From an uncultured Pelagibacteraceae bacterium (lineage in GTDB: Bacteria; Pseudomonadota; Alphaproteobacteria; Pelagibacterales; Pelagibacteraceae), in NCBI GenBank assembly GCA_902557995.1, contig CACECL010000001.1, positions 98,904 through 162,903 on the forward strand: 64,000 nt of DNA, read 5' to 3'. Made by a program: the position numbers and the translations under genes. The notes below the pieces were generated by a model that worked only from the letters and a program-made list of their open reading frames with translations, was not told the DNA's origin and ran no database searches. Shown here piece by piece: positions 1 to 8,139 of the stretch. Within the stretch, counting starts at the first letter, position 1, and each line of letters starts with the position of its first letter.

Positions 1-829
1 CTGCATTCTTAACTAATCTTGATGCTACAGGATTTCCTCTTGGACCCATTTGTCCCGCATTTAATTTATGATCAAATGGAATTGCATCCCCATGACCTGC
101 TGCTGTAACAATAGGTAAATTGCATAGCTCAGCTAATTTTATTACCTCTTTATATTTAGAATTATACTTTATTCCAGCACCAACAATAATTACTGAACAT
201 TTTGAGGACCCAATTAATTTTGCAGCTTTTTTGATATTTTCCTTATTTCCTTTTTGTTTGCTCTCATTTGTGAATGATTGTTTTTTAGTATTAATATTAT
301 AGGAGTTTGAAGCTGCTAATATATTTCTTGGTAAATTTACACAAACTGGTCCTTTTCTAGGTTTCATTGCTAAATTAAAAGCATCACTCATAATTTTTGG
401 AATTATTTTTGAATTTTTTATAGTCCAAGTTTTTTTTGTAATAGGTTTAAACAAAGACTGTTGATCTAAACCTTGAAATGCATCTTCCATTTTATCTTTA
501 GTTGAATACGAACCTGCAATTGCAACAACTGGAGAAAAAGCTGCTTTTGCTTGAGCAACTCCTGTAACTAAATTAGTAGCACCAGGTCCGTTTTGTCCCG
601 CAATAATTACCCCGGGTCTATTGGATGCTCTTGCATAACCATCAGCCATATGTGTGCCAGTTCTTTCGTCTCTGACACCAATAAATTTTATACTTTTCTC
701 ATGATAAAGAGCATCAAACATTTCCATTGTTGCTGAACCAATAAGTCCAAAAACATGCTTTACTCTCTCTTTTTTTAATGATTGAACAGCAGCTTGTCCG
801 CCGCTAATTCTTTTTCGTCTTTTATTCAC
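1..829 (-). CDS. Thiamine-diphosphate-dependent enzyme, acetolactate synthase-like (3' end outside window)
   Basis: The C-terminal part lies beyond the window edge; about 276 codons are visible. The N-terminal TPP-binding domain is clear: a GSATMEMF stretch near residue 31, a catalytic-type glutamate at E55 in VRDERTG, MADGYARA, and GQNGPGATNL near residue 80. The middle domain begins before the edge. The start is a GTG at 829 that overlaps the TGA of the upstream flavin-oxidoreductase gene (GTGA), so the two are probably translationally coupled. Family members include acetolactate synthase, sulfoacetaldehyde acetyltransferase and oxalyl-CoA decarboxylase. The visible part does not settle which, and no small regulatory subunit gene is next to it. 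That argues mildly against a biosynthetic acetolactate synthase. I infer a catabolic carboligase or lyase acting with its neighbours. Confidence 0.8.
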   Translation of the reverse strand, partial: MNKRRKRISGGQAAVQSLKKERVKHVFGLIGSATMEMFDALYHEKSIKFIGVRDERTGTHMADGYARASNRPGVIIAGQNGPGATNLVTGVAQAKAAFSPVVAIAGSYSTKDKMEDAFQGLDQQSLFKPITKKTWTIKNSKIIPKIMSDAFNLAMKPRKGPVCVNLPRNILAASNSYNINTKKQSFTNESKQKGNKENIKKAAKLIGSSKCSVIIVGAGIKYNSKYKEVIKLAELCNLPIVTAAGHGDAIPFDHKLNAGQMGPRGNPVASRLVKNA

Positions 830-1995
830 GAAACTTTTTTTACTTCAGTATCAAAATCATCTTGGAAGTGAGGCATAACTTTCTCTGTGAAAAGTTTTAT
901 ACTTTTCATACAATCTTTATGCTTCACACCTGGAAAATTAGACCAAACTTGTAAATTTTGTAAATTGAGTTCAGATTTTAATTCATGAATTTTATCAATT
1001 ACATATTCGGGTGTTCCAAATAACATGTTTCTTTTATGTAAAAATTCATAATTTAATAAATCTAATTTACCTTTTGTCTCTGGTAATTCTTCACCTGGAT
1101 CCATATGATTCCCTAAACCTCTCCAATGGCAAACCCATCTCATATAATTTACCATATGTTCACCAGCCTTCTCTTTTGCTTCTTCCATCGTATCTGCAAC
1201 AAACATATCTCTCACAAGTGAAACACCTTCACCAAGTGGTATATTTTTCTTTGTTACTTCTGATCTTTTATTTTTATAAGCTTCAAATTTTGGCTTCAAA
1301 GCTTTTACAGTTGGTATCCACATGATAACATTGATGTTATTTTCAGCGGCCCACTCAATCGATCTAATTCCATCAACCACTTGATGAATTGGAGGATGTG
1401 GCTGTTGATATGGCTGTGGAACAACACTAATTTTTTTCATAGTACTGTCTTCCATATTCATAAATTCTTCACTAGGAGGACTCATATCATGCTGCCAGAC
1501 ATAATTTGGCGAAGGATAAGTATAAAATTCTCCTTGATGACTGAAAAATTTTTCACTCCATGCTTTTTTTAATACTTCTAAAGTTTCAGCAAATAATCTG
1601 AAATTTTTAGCCTGATCTTTTAAATCAGCCTCTTTGTTTAAATTTATTGCTTCTCTACCATAGATTCCTCTTGCTACACCCACTTCAACTCTTCCTTTAG
1701 ACAATTGATCTAAGGTAGCAATATCTTCAGCTAATCTAATTGGATTGTGAAAGGTAATAACGTTTGCTGCCTGACCTATTCTAATATTTTTCGTTCTAGC
1801 AGCTGCATCTGCACCCATCATCAATGGATTAGTACAAGATTCCATTCCCTCATGATTAAAGTGATGTTCTGTAAACCAAATTGAATTCCATTTATTTTGA
1901 TCACAGTATTCTGTGATTTCTTTAGTCTCATCTAACAACTGATGATAAGGTTTGTGTGTCCAGTTTGTGGTGTTACAAAAATAACCAAATTTCAT
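826..1995 (-). CDS. LLM-class (bacterial luciferase-like) flavin-dependent monooxygenase
   Basis: This protein of about 389 residues has the luciferase-like fold signature: MKFGYFCNTTNW at the N-terminus, WFTEHHF, then IGQAANVITFHNPIRLAED and GRVEVGVARG. Such enzymes use reduced flavin and O2 to oxidise small organics or sulfonates. I chose the ATG at 1995 because an AGGAGG ribosome site lies 4-9 bp upstream of it. The in-frame ATG at 2037 would add 14 residues that do not fit the family. The gene ends in a GTGA overlap with the thiamine-diphosphate gene. A gap of about 105 bp separates it from the upstream oxygenase gene. The substrate is unknown, and no flavin reductase partner is visible nearby. 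Confidence 0.85.
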   Translation of the reverse strand: MKFGYFCNTTNWTHKPYHQLLDETKEITEYCDQNKWNSIWFTEHHFNHEGMESCTNPLMMGADAAARTKNIRIGQAANVITFHNPIRLAEDIATLDQLSKGRVEVGVARGIYGREAINLNKEADLKDQAKNFRLFAETLEVLKKAWSEKFFSHQGEFYTYPSPNYVWQHDMSPPSEEFMNMEDSTMKKISVVPQPYQQPHPPIHQVVDGIRSIEWAAENNINVIMWIPTVKALKPKFEAYKNKRSEVTKKNIPLGEGVSLVRDMFVADTMEEAKEKAGEHMVNYMRWVCHWRGLGNHMDPGEELPETKGKLDLLNYEFLHKRNMLFGTPEYVIDKIHELKSELNLQNLQVWSNFPGVKHKDCMKSIKLFTEKVMPHFQDDFDTEVKKVS

Positions 1996-1999
1996 AAAG

Positions 2000-2005
2000 C
2001 CTCCT
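2000..2005 (-). promoter_or_regulatory. Strong ribosome binding site fixing the start of the LLM monooxygenase
   Basis: The minus strand reads AGGAGG here, 4 bp before the ATG at 1995. It is one of the strongest Shine-Dalgarno matches in the window. It decides between the ATG at 1995 and the upstream in-frame ATG at 2037. Confidence 0.75.
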
Positions 2006-2100
2006 TTAAAAGTTAATTTAAAGACGACCGATCCCACTTTCGTAAATCTATGAATTTATCGACGAGTTATGTATCGCTTTATATCCAAACATTATAATTA

Positions 2101-3069
2101 CTAACGCTGATATTCAATAAATTTCTTTAAAGATTTATTAAGAAATTTTTCATAAATTTCACCGTTATTTTTGAATTTACTACCATTCAAAAATGATTTG
2201 TTCATTTTGAAATCATAGGAAGGTTCAAAGAAAAAAGGAACAGACAGTCTCTTACTTTTATTCCATAAAACTCTGTGATTTGTTGCTTTAAATTTACCTT
2301 TGCTTAGAAACTCTAATGCCCTTCCCGTATTTACTACTAAAGCATTTTTGTTGAATGGTACATCATACCATTTTTTGTTTTTTCTATTTTGCACTTGCAA
2401 TCCACCTTTTCTATCTTGATAGAGAACTGTAAATATTCCACTATCAACATGTGTTTCACATCCAAGAGCAACCCCATCTTGTTTTGATATTTCCACTGGT
2501 TTTGTTTGGTTAGGGTAATAATTAAATCTTAATGTGCTTAATGTTTTTAATCTTGAAAAAGCTTTACCAGAAATATCAGGATTTTTTTTATTAAGTTTTA
2601 TTACACTTTTAAACAATGTCTCACTCAATCTATAAATTTTATCAAAATATTTGTTTAAAATGCTTATTGAGCTTTTATTTAAACATTTCCCTAGATTAAG
2701 ATGCTCTATGTATTGATTGTTTAGATTTGACGAATATTTTTTAGTTACCTTTAAATCACCTATATCTAAACCTTCTTTTCCATTTACATCATTAGGAAAA
2801 TATCCTCTATATAGATTTTTATTTTTTTTATTCCATTTTTTGGGTGCTAATTTCCTCTTTTTGTTATCTGGTAAATTAAAAAATTTATTTCCCACCCCAC
2901 ATGTTTTTTTAATTACTTTTAAATTAATTCCATGACCTGTAATTTGAAAAAAACCAACTTTGATACAAGCTCTTTCAATTTCTTTAATTGTTTTAAATGC
3001 TCTCTGAGTTTCAAAATTATTTTTAATTAGTGAAGATATATTGATGGTTGGTATATATGTTTTAGTCAT
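2101..3069 (-). CDS. 2-oxoglutarate/Fe(II)-dependent oxygenase, isopenicillin N synthase-like family
   Basis: The 322-residue protein has a DIOX_N-type N-terminal region (FFQITGHGI near residues 40-48) followed by the catalytic jelly roll. The iron triad is visible as H207-x-D209 (ETHVDSG) and H265 (TNHRVLW). The 2-oxoglutarate anchor is R274-x-S276 (RLSVPFFFEP). All key residues are present, so it should be active. The family includes plant flavonoid oxygenases, isopenicillin N synthase and several bacterial amine or nucleobase oxygenases, so the substrate cannot be named. Its start overlaps the stop of an EamA transporter gene by 4 bp (ATGA). That points to one operon and a transported substrate or product shared with the two transporters. 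Confidence 0.85.
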   Translation of the reverse strand: MTKTYIPTINISSLIKNNFETQRAFKTIKEIERACIKVGFFQITGHGINLKVIKKTCGVGNKFFNLPDNKKRKLAPKKWNKKNKNLYRGYFPNDVNGKEGLDIGDLKVTKKYSSNLNNQYIEHLNLGKCLNKSSISILNKYFDKIYRLSETLFKSVIKLNKKNPDISGKAFSRLKTLSTLRFNYYPNQTKPVEISKQDGVALGCETHVDSGIFTVLYQDRKGGLQVQNRKNKKWYDVPFNKNALVVNTGRALEFLSKGKFKATNHRVLWNKSKRLSVPFFFEPSYDFKMNKSFLNGSKFKNNGEIYEKFLNKSLKKFIEYQR

Positions 3070-4019
3070 CTTCTTACTGGTGTTTCTGTTGCAATATATT
3101 GATCTCTAGCTTTTTCTCTAAAGTAAATATAAATTCCAGCAGTTATTATACACGCAACTCCAAACAATGTTCTACCAGATGGAATTTCATTAAATAAAAA
3201 ATATCCAGGTATCATAGACATTATAATTAATGAATATTCAAACAGAGAAACTACAGAAGGAGAAGCAACAATGTAAGCTGAAAATATACAAAGAAATGCA
3301 ATAGAGGCAACAAAACCAAAAAATAAGATAAATTTCCAAGTATATTCAATATTTGAAAACCATTCTCTAAAAATAAACTGCGTAGTTGGATCAAAGTCTG
3401 AGCTATTTAATTGTCCATTTCCCATGAACAAATAAATCAGACCACATAAAATTAGTGCTATTAAATAAAAATAAAATAATTGAGTATTCACGTCATCTTT
3501 ATCAGACGTATATTTTGTTATGGTCATTGATGCTGCGTAAAAAAAAGCACATAATACTGGAAGCAAACTTTTGTATTCAAAGTCAGAAAAGTTTGGGTCT
3601 AGCACAATAAAAACTCCTATGAAACCAAATACAATTGCTGACCATCTTCTTATTCCAATAAATTCTTTCAAAAAAAATTTAGCAAAAATAGATACAAAAA
3701 AAGGACAAGAAAAAAATAAGGCATTTGCAGTTGCTAGTGGCATGTAAGTAAGAGAAATAAAGAAAGCTGAAAACGCTAAAAAGTGAAGAACAACTCTAAT
3801 AATTGTCCAAACAGGATAATAAGTTTTTAGTGAAACTTTCTGATTTCTAAATTTTATGTAACTAAAAAGTAAAATAGCTGCAACAAAATATCTTCCAAAA
3901 AAGATTTCATAAAGTGAGGCTTTTTCAAAAATATATTTAATTAAAGAGTCCTGCATCGCAAATAATGTCATTGCAATGATTATTAAAATAATACCTTTAG
4001 AATTATTATCTTTTGTCAT
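3066..4019 (-). CDS. EamA/DMT-family membrane transporter (paralogue 1)
   Basis: The 317-residue protein is highly hydrophobic, with about ten predicted membrane helices in two five-helix EamA halves. It is preceded by the closely similar 316-residue paralogue whose stop codon abuts this start. Both end in a short basic tail with an IATE motif, a sign of tandem duplication. DMT proteins mostly export, and sometimes import, small metabolites such as amino acids or purines. The substrate is unknown. The gene is translationally coupled to the downstream 2-oxoglutarate oxygenase, so transport of that enzyme's substrate or product is a reasonable inference. Confidence 0.85.
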   Translation of the reverse strand: MTKDNNSKGIILIIIAMTLFAMQDSLIKYIFEKASLYEIFFGRYFVAAILLFSYIKFRNQKVSLKTYYPVWTIIRVVLHFLAFSAFFISLTYMPLATANALFFSCPFFVSIFAKFFLKEFIGIRRWSAIVFGFIGVFIVLDPNFSDFEYKSLLPVLCAFFYAASMTITKYTSDKDDVNTQLFYFYLIALILCGLIYLFMGNGQLNSSDFDPTTQFIFREWFSNIEYTWKFILFFGFVASIAFLCIFSAYIVASPSVVSLFEYSLIIMSMIPGYFLFNEIPSGRTLFGVACIITAGIYIYFREKARDQYIATETPVRR

Positions 4020-4970
4020 TTATCTAAGAGGTTTTTCAGTAGCAATAGATTGATTTTGTGCTTTTTCACGCATAAAAATATAAATACCACTTGATACTAT
4101 TATTAAAATTCCAATCACTGTATTTAATGAAGGAATTTCATCAAAATATAACCATCCTACAAGTGGTGACCAAAATAATATTGAATATTCAAAAGGTGAA
4201 ACAACAGCTGGAGAAGCTATACTGTAAGCAGTAAATAAAAAAAGAAATGCAAGAGTTGCTGTAACTCCAGTTGCAACCATTAAAAGAATATTAGAGTTAA
4301 AATCAACAAACCATTCCCTAAATATAAATTGAGAAGCTGGATGATCCGAATTGTTATATTGACCATCACCAATAATAAAATAAAAAATTATGCTAATAAT
4401 TATTGCGCCAATATAAAATGTAAATGTTTGTGTATAAACACTATCCTTATCAGATGTTTTTTTAATTATTATCATAGATAATGAGTAACAAAGCGCACAT
4501 AAAATAGGTAATAAGCTTAAATAGTTAAAATTACTAAAATCAGGATTTAATGTTACATAAACTCCAATAAATCCAACAACCACAGCAGACCATCTTCTTA
4601 ATCCTATTTCTTCTTTTAAAAACAAATGAGCGAATATTGTAATTAAAAATGGTGTAACAAAAAATAAAGCTGTTGCAGTACCAAGCGGTAATACAGTCAA
4701 AGAAACATAAAAAGAACTGAAACCAAAGAAAAAAAGTATTACACGGGTAAAAGTTAAAAGAGGATATTGGCTTTTAAATACTATTGGTTTTTTTGTAATT
4801 ATTAAAAATAATAAAATAAGCACAAAACTTACCACTGTTCTAATTAAGTAAATTTCATAAAGAGAAACAAAATTATAAATATGCTTCATAATTCCGTCCT
4901 GGACAGAAAAAACTATCATAGCAATCAATATGAAGACTATTCCTTTAGGATTATTGTTTTGAGCGCTCAT
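4020..4970 (-). CDS. EamA/DMT-family membrane transporter (paralogue 2)
   Basis: The 316-residue protein has about ten hydrophobic helices and two EamA domains. It shares many blocks with the next gene, for example LRRWSAVVVGFIGVYV against IRRWSAIVFGFIGVFI, and a matching C-terminal IATE tail. It is the first gene of the minus-strand run and faces the ureohydrolase across a 63-bp AT-rich spacer that must hold both promoters. The two copies may form a heterodimer, as paired small DMT proteins sometimes do. Full ten-helix copies more often act alone. Substrate unknown. Confidence 0.85.
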   Translation of the reverse strand: MSAQNNNPKGIVFILIAMIVFSVQDGIMKHIYNFVSLYEIYLIRTVVSFVLILLFLIITKKPIVFKSQYPLLTFTRVILFFFGFSSFYVSLTVLPLGTATALFFVTPFLITIFAHLFLKEEIGLRRWSAVVVGFIGVYVTLNPDFSNFNYLSLLPILCALCYSLSMIIIKKTSDKDSVYTQTFTFYIGAIIISIIFYFIIGDGQYNNSDHPASQFIFREWFVDFNSNILLMVATGVTATLAFLFLFTAYSIASPAVVSPFEYSILFWSPLVGWLYFDEIPSLNTVIGILIIVSSGIYIFMREKAQNQSIATEKPLR

Positions 4971-5033
4971 TTATGCTCTATATCAAAAAAGAATATGTTT
5001 TAAAATTTATTAAATTTGTGCCATATTTAATTT
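4971..5033. promoter_or_regulatory. Divergent promoter spacer between EamA transporter and ureohydrolase genes
   Basis: This 63-bp AT-rich gap separates two start codons facing away from each other, so it should contain both promoters. I see no convincing -35/-10 pair, no palindrome and no good Shine-Dalgarno site for the plus-strand gene. Confidence 0.4.
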
Positions 5034-6020
5034 ATGATTTCTGAAGAAGATAAAATAATGATGGAAACCCTATATTGGTGGGGTATTCCAACTTTATTTA
5101 GGTGCAAAAATGATCCAGATCCTAAGAATTGTGACATTGCACTAGTTGGTGTTCCTCATAGCACAGGAAATGGAACTACAGAAAGAGATCAACATTTAGG
5201 GCCAAGAGCAGTTAGAAATATTTCTGCAATGTTGAGACGATCTCACTTTGATTACAAAATTGATCCTTGGAAAGAAAATAAAATTCACGATTTAGGAGAT
5301 GTTCCTTTTCCAGAAGCTAATGATAATGAAAAATGTATAGAGAGAATTTCAGCATTTTATGATCATATTGAACAAGCTGAAAAGCCAGTTGTTTCAATTG
5401 GTGGAGATCACTCAGTAACTGGTGGAATTGTTCAAAGTTTAGCTAAAAAAAATTCAAAATTAACTAAAGGAAAAAAAATAACATTTCTTCATTTTGATGC
5501 CCACACAGATTGTTTTGAAAAATTAGATCATTTTTTAGGTGCAAAAAAATCAGCAGCACATTGGGCTTCTTATTTAGTTAAACAAGGGAATGTTGATCCA
5601 CACACAAGTACTCAGATAGGTATAAGAGGAAATCCAAGAACATTAGATTGGTTACAGGCGAGTTACGATATTGGTTATCAAGTAATTACAATGGATGAAT
5701 ATAGAGAATGGGGTCATGAAAAATGTGTGAAAATGATTTTAGATAGACTAGGTGACAATCCAATTTATGTTACCTTCGATTTAGATTGTTTAGATCCAAC
5801 AGTAGCTCCAGGAGTAGCAAATATAGAACCTGCATATAAAGGATTTAATATGGATGAGGCAAGAAAACTTATTCAATGTTTAAAAGGAAAAAATGTTATT
5901 GGTGGTGATGTTGCTTGTTTAATGCCAACAAAAGATAGTCCAAATCAAATTACAGCAATGGTTGCAGCTTCTATAATGTTTGAAATTATTTGTTTAATTT
6001 CAGTTTATCGTAACAAGTAA
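5034..6020 (+). CDS. Ureohydrolase (agmatinase/arginase family), substrate uncertain
   Basis: The 328-residue protein has the full dimanganese site of the family: H126 (GGDHSVT), D155, H157 and D159 (DAHTDC), and D249, D251 and D254 (FDLDCLDPTVAPG). These enzymes release urea from guanidino compounds such as agmatine, guanidinobutyrate, guanidinopropionate or guanidine. The N-terminus (MMETLYWWG, TLFRCKNDP) differs from the second ureohydrolase at 30647, so the two probably have different substrates. The ATG at 5034 gives the longest product. A second ATG pair at 5058 is possible. It stands alone between a divergent transporter gene and a convergent GMC gene 3 bp away. Confidence 0.8.
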   Translation: MISEEDKIMMETLYWWGIPTLFRCKNDPDPKNCDIALVGVPHSTGNGTTERDQHLGPRAVRNISAMLRRSHFDYKIDPWKENKIHDLGDVPFPEANDNEKCIERISAFYDHIEQAEKPVVSIGGDHSVTGGIVQSLAKKNSKLTKGKKITFLHFDAHTDCFEKLDHFLGAKKSAAHWASYLVKQGNVDPHTSTQIGIRGNPRTLDWLQASYDIGYQVITMDEYREWGHEKCVKMILDRLGDNPIYVTFDLDCLDPTVAPGVANIEPAYKGFNMDEARKLIQCLKGKNVIGGDVACLMPTKDSPNQITAMVAASIMFEIICLISVYRNK

Positions 6021-6022
6021 TT

Positions 6023-7603
6023 TTAATTTAAAATAAATTCGGATGCTCTTTCAGCAATCATTAATGTTGGAGCGTTAAGGTTTCCACTTGTAATTTCAGG
6101 CATTACAGACGCATCAACTACTCTTAGATTTTCAACACCATGAACTTTTAGTTTTTGATCTACAACAGCCATATTGTCTACTCCCATTTTTAAAGTACAA
6201 GATGGGTGGTAAGCAGTCTCAGCTTTAGATCTGATGTATTCTTCGAATACCTTATTAGTTTGGGCATGTTCTCCTGGTCCAATTTCTTTTCCTGCAAAAG
6301 GCTTCAAAGAGTCTTGTCCTAAAATTTTTCTAGCTACATGAATACATTCTATTGTTTGTTTTAAATCATCCTCATGTTCTAGATAATTAAATTGAATTTT
6401 TGGATAATCATAAGGGTTTGAGCTGTTTAAAGTTATATGACCTCTACTTTTTGGATGGTTTGGACTTGCATGTAACTGGTAACCATGCCTATCTGGATCA
6501 ACTAATCCATGATCGATTACAAAGGCAGGAAAAAAATGAAATTGAATATTTGGATACTCTCTTTCTGGAGACGATTTACAAAATCCTCCAGCTTCCAAGA
6601 AAGAAGTAGAACAAGGACCACTTCTATTCAAAAACCATTGAATTCCAATTCTAACCATATTTAACTTATTAACGTATGAGTATAAGGTGTCTTTAGTTTT
6701 ACATTCTTGCTGAACATAAGTTTCTAAGTGATCTTGTAAGTTTTTTCCAACACCCTCTAAGTTATGAACAACATCAATTCCTTTATCTTTTAAGTGTTGG
6801 CTTGGACCAATTCCAGAAAGCATTAGTAATTGCGGTGAATTAATTGCACCTCCACTTAAAATTACTTCTTTATTGGCATAAATCTTTTCGACTTTATTTT
6901 TTATTTTTACTTCAATTCCAATTGCTTTTTTTCCATCAAAAATAATTCTTTCAACAAAAGCTTCTGTAAATACTTTAAGGTTTTTTCTTTTTTTAGCAGG
7001 ATTTAAATAATACTTAGATACACTTGCTCTCTCTCCTTTATGGATAGTAACATCGTACATTCCAAAACCTTCTTGTTCTTTACCATTCATGTCGTTGTTT
7101 ATTTTATAACCAGCTTCACCAGCTGAATCGACAAATGCTTTGAATAAAGGGTTTTTATTTTTAGATTGGTTTACTGGAAGTATTCCACTGCCACCCCGAT
7201 ATTCATTTTCTCCTTCTGACCATGTTTCAATTTTTTTAAAATAGGGAAGAACTTTTTCATAAGACCAATCTTCCAATCCAAATGATGCCCATCTTTGATA
7301 ATCATTCGGATTACCTCTTACGAATACCATTCCATTATGCGCAGAACATCCACCAATCATTTTTCCTCTAGGACAGAATAATCTTCTGTTATGCAAGTGA
7401 GGTTCTGGTTCTGAATAATATTTGTAGTTATACTTTGGATCATGCATTGTGTATAAAATCGCAAGTGGCATGTTGACTTTCCAGATATCACTGGGTTTCC
7501 CAGCTTCAAATATTGCTACATTGTTTTGATCATTTTCTGTTAATCGATTTGCAAGTACACAGCCTGCACTTCCAGCGCCAATGATTAAATAATCGAAATT
7601 CAT
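6023..7603 (-). CDS. GMC-family FAD oxidoreductase, choline dehydrogenase-like
   Basis: The 526-residue protein starts with the Rossmann FAD motif GAGSAG (residues 9-14) and has the GMC signatures RGKMIGGCSAHNGMVFVRGN and GAINSPQLLMLSGIGP. Near the C-terminus it shows HPSCTLKMG with the usual catalytic histidine, then SGNLNAPTLMIAERA. Length and motifs fit choline dehydrogenase (BetA) and related alcohol dehydrogenases that feed electrons to the respiratory chain. It is the last gene of a coupled operon: its ATG overlaps the stop of the HD-oxygenase gene by 4 bp. Oxidation of choline or a related amino alcohol is likely given the quaternary-amine genes around it. Strict choline specificity is not shown. 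Confidence 0.85.
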   Translation of the reverse strand: MNFDYLIIGAGSAGCVLANRLTENDQNNVAIFEAGKPSDIWKVNMPLAILYTMHDPKYNYKYYSEPEPHLHNRRLFCPRGKMIGGCSAHNGMVFVRGNPNDYQRWASFGLEDWSYEKVLPYFKKIETWSEGENEYRGGSGILPVNQSKNKNPLFKAFVDSAGEAGYKINNDMNGKEQEGFGMYDVTIHKGERASVSKYYLNPAKKRKNLKVFTEAFVERIIFDGKKAIGIEVKIKNKVEKIYANKEVILSGGAINSPQLLMLSGIGPSQHLKDKGIDVVHNLEGVGKNLQDHLETYVQQECKTKDTLYSYVNKLNMVRIGIQWFLNRSGPCSTSFLEAGGFCKSSPEREYPNIQFHFFPAFVIDHGLVDPDRHGYQLHASPNHPKSRGHITLNSSNPYDYPKIQFNYLEHEDDLKQTIECIHVARKILGQDSLKPFAGKEIGPGEHAQTNKVFEEYIRSKAETAYHPSCTLKMGVDNMAVVDQKLKVHGVENLRVVDASVMPEITSGNLNAPTLMIAERASEFILN

Positions 7604-8136
7604 ATAAGTTTTGAACTTAACAACTTTTCATAGTCATGAATAGATTTCATTTTTATGTCAGTTCTTTTAGCGGCTTCGTCAAACTTTCTGACTAGAATTG
7701 ATGGCTTAAAGTAAGATTTATTCTCAAACTTTTTACTTTCTTTGTCATTTAAAACTCCGCCTTGTAATTTGAGGCTTATTTTTGACGCATCTGATAAAAA
7801 ATCAAAATATATTTTGTCTCGAGCCAAATAACGTTTAGCCAAAACATGGTATTTAATTGGCTCAACAATTTTTTGTCCAAAAAATTTTTTTAAATACTGA
7901 TATCCAATATTTTCATGCTCTCCATCTAATTTATTTTTAACTAATTCTTCAGGATCTTCTAAAAGAAAATGACCATAGTCATGAAGTAAACATGCACAAA
8001 TTAAATCATCATTACATTTAGCTTTTTCAGCAAGCATTGCTGACTGAATCATATGTTCTGACATAGTTACTTTCTCACCAATGTACAAAGATTTGTTATT
8101 TATAAAATTTGAAATGATTTTATAAATTATTTTCAT
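7600..8136 (-). CDS. PhnZ/TmpB-like HD-domain mixed-valent diiron oxygenase
   Basis: This 178-residue protein matches the HD-domain oxygenases PhnZ and TmpB, which cleave a C-P bond in hydroxylated aminoethylphosphonates. The candidate diiron ligands are all present: H28, H52-D53 (LLHDYGH), H74, H97 and D153. The gating pair Y18 and E21 of the YIGE motif is also there. Further matching blocks are AKRYL, LSDASK and LQGG. It lies 4 bp after a TauD-type dioxygenase gene and overlaps the GMC gene (ATGA). Known C-P systems pair a 2-oxoglutarate hydroxylase with this oxygenase, so the neighbourhood fits such a two-step module. A related HD oxygenase that cleaves a C-C bond is also possible. Family assignment is firm from residues recalled from PhnZ; the substrate is inferred. 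Confidence 0.8.
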   Translation of the reverse strand: MKIIYKIISNFINNKSLYIGEKVTMSEHMIQSAMLAEKAKCNDDLICACLLHDYGHFLLEDPEELVKNKLDGEHENIGYQYLKKFFGQKIVEPIKYHVLAKRYLARDKIYFDFLSDASKISLKLQGGVLNDKESKKFENKSYFKPSILVRKFDEAAKRTDIKMKSIHDYEKLLSSKLI

Positions 8137-8139
8137 TTA

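Noticed and set aside
1011-1325. Opposite-strand open frame inside the LLM monooxygenase gene
   Set aside because: It is the antisense of a clear gene, with no ribosome site or family features. The same holds for other overlapping frames inside genes.
1996-2037. Longer start for the LLM monooxygenase at 2037
   Set aside because: A strong AGGAGG lies just before the ATG at 1995, and the extra residues do not fit the family.
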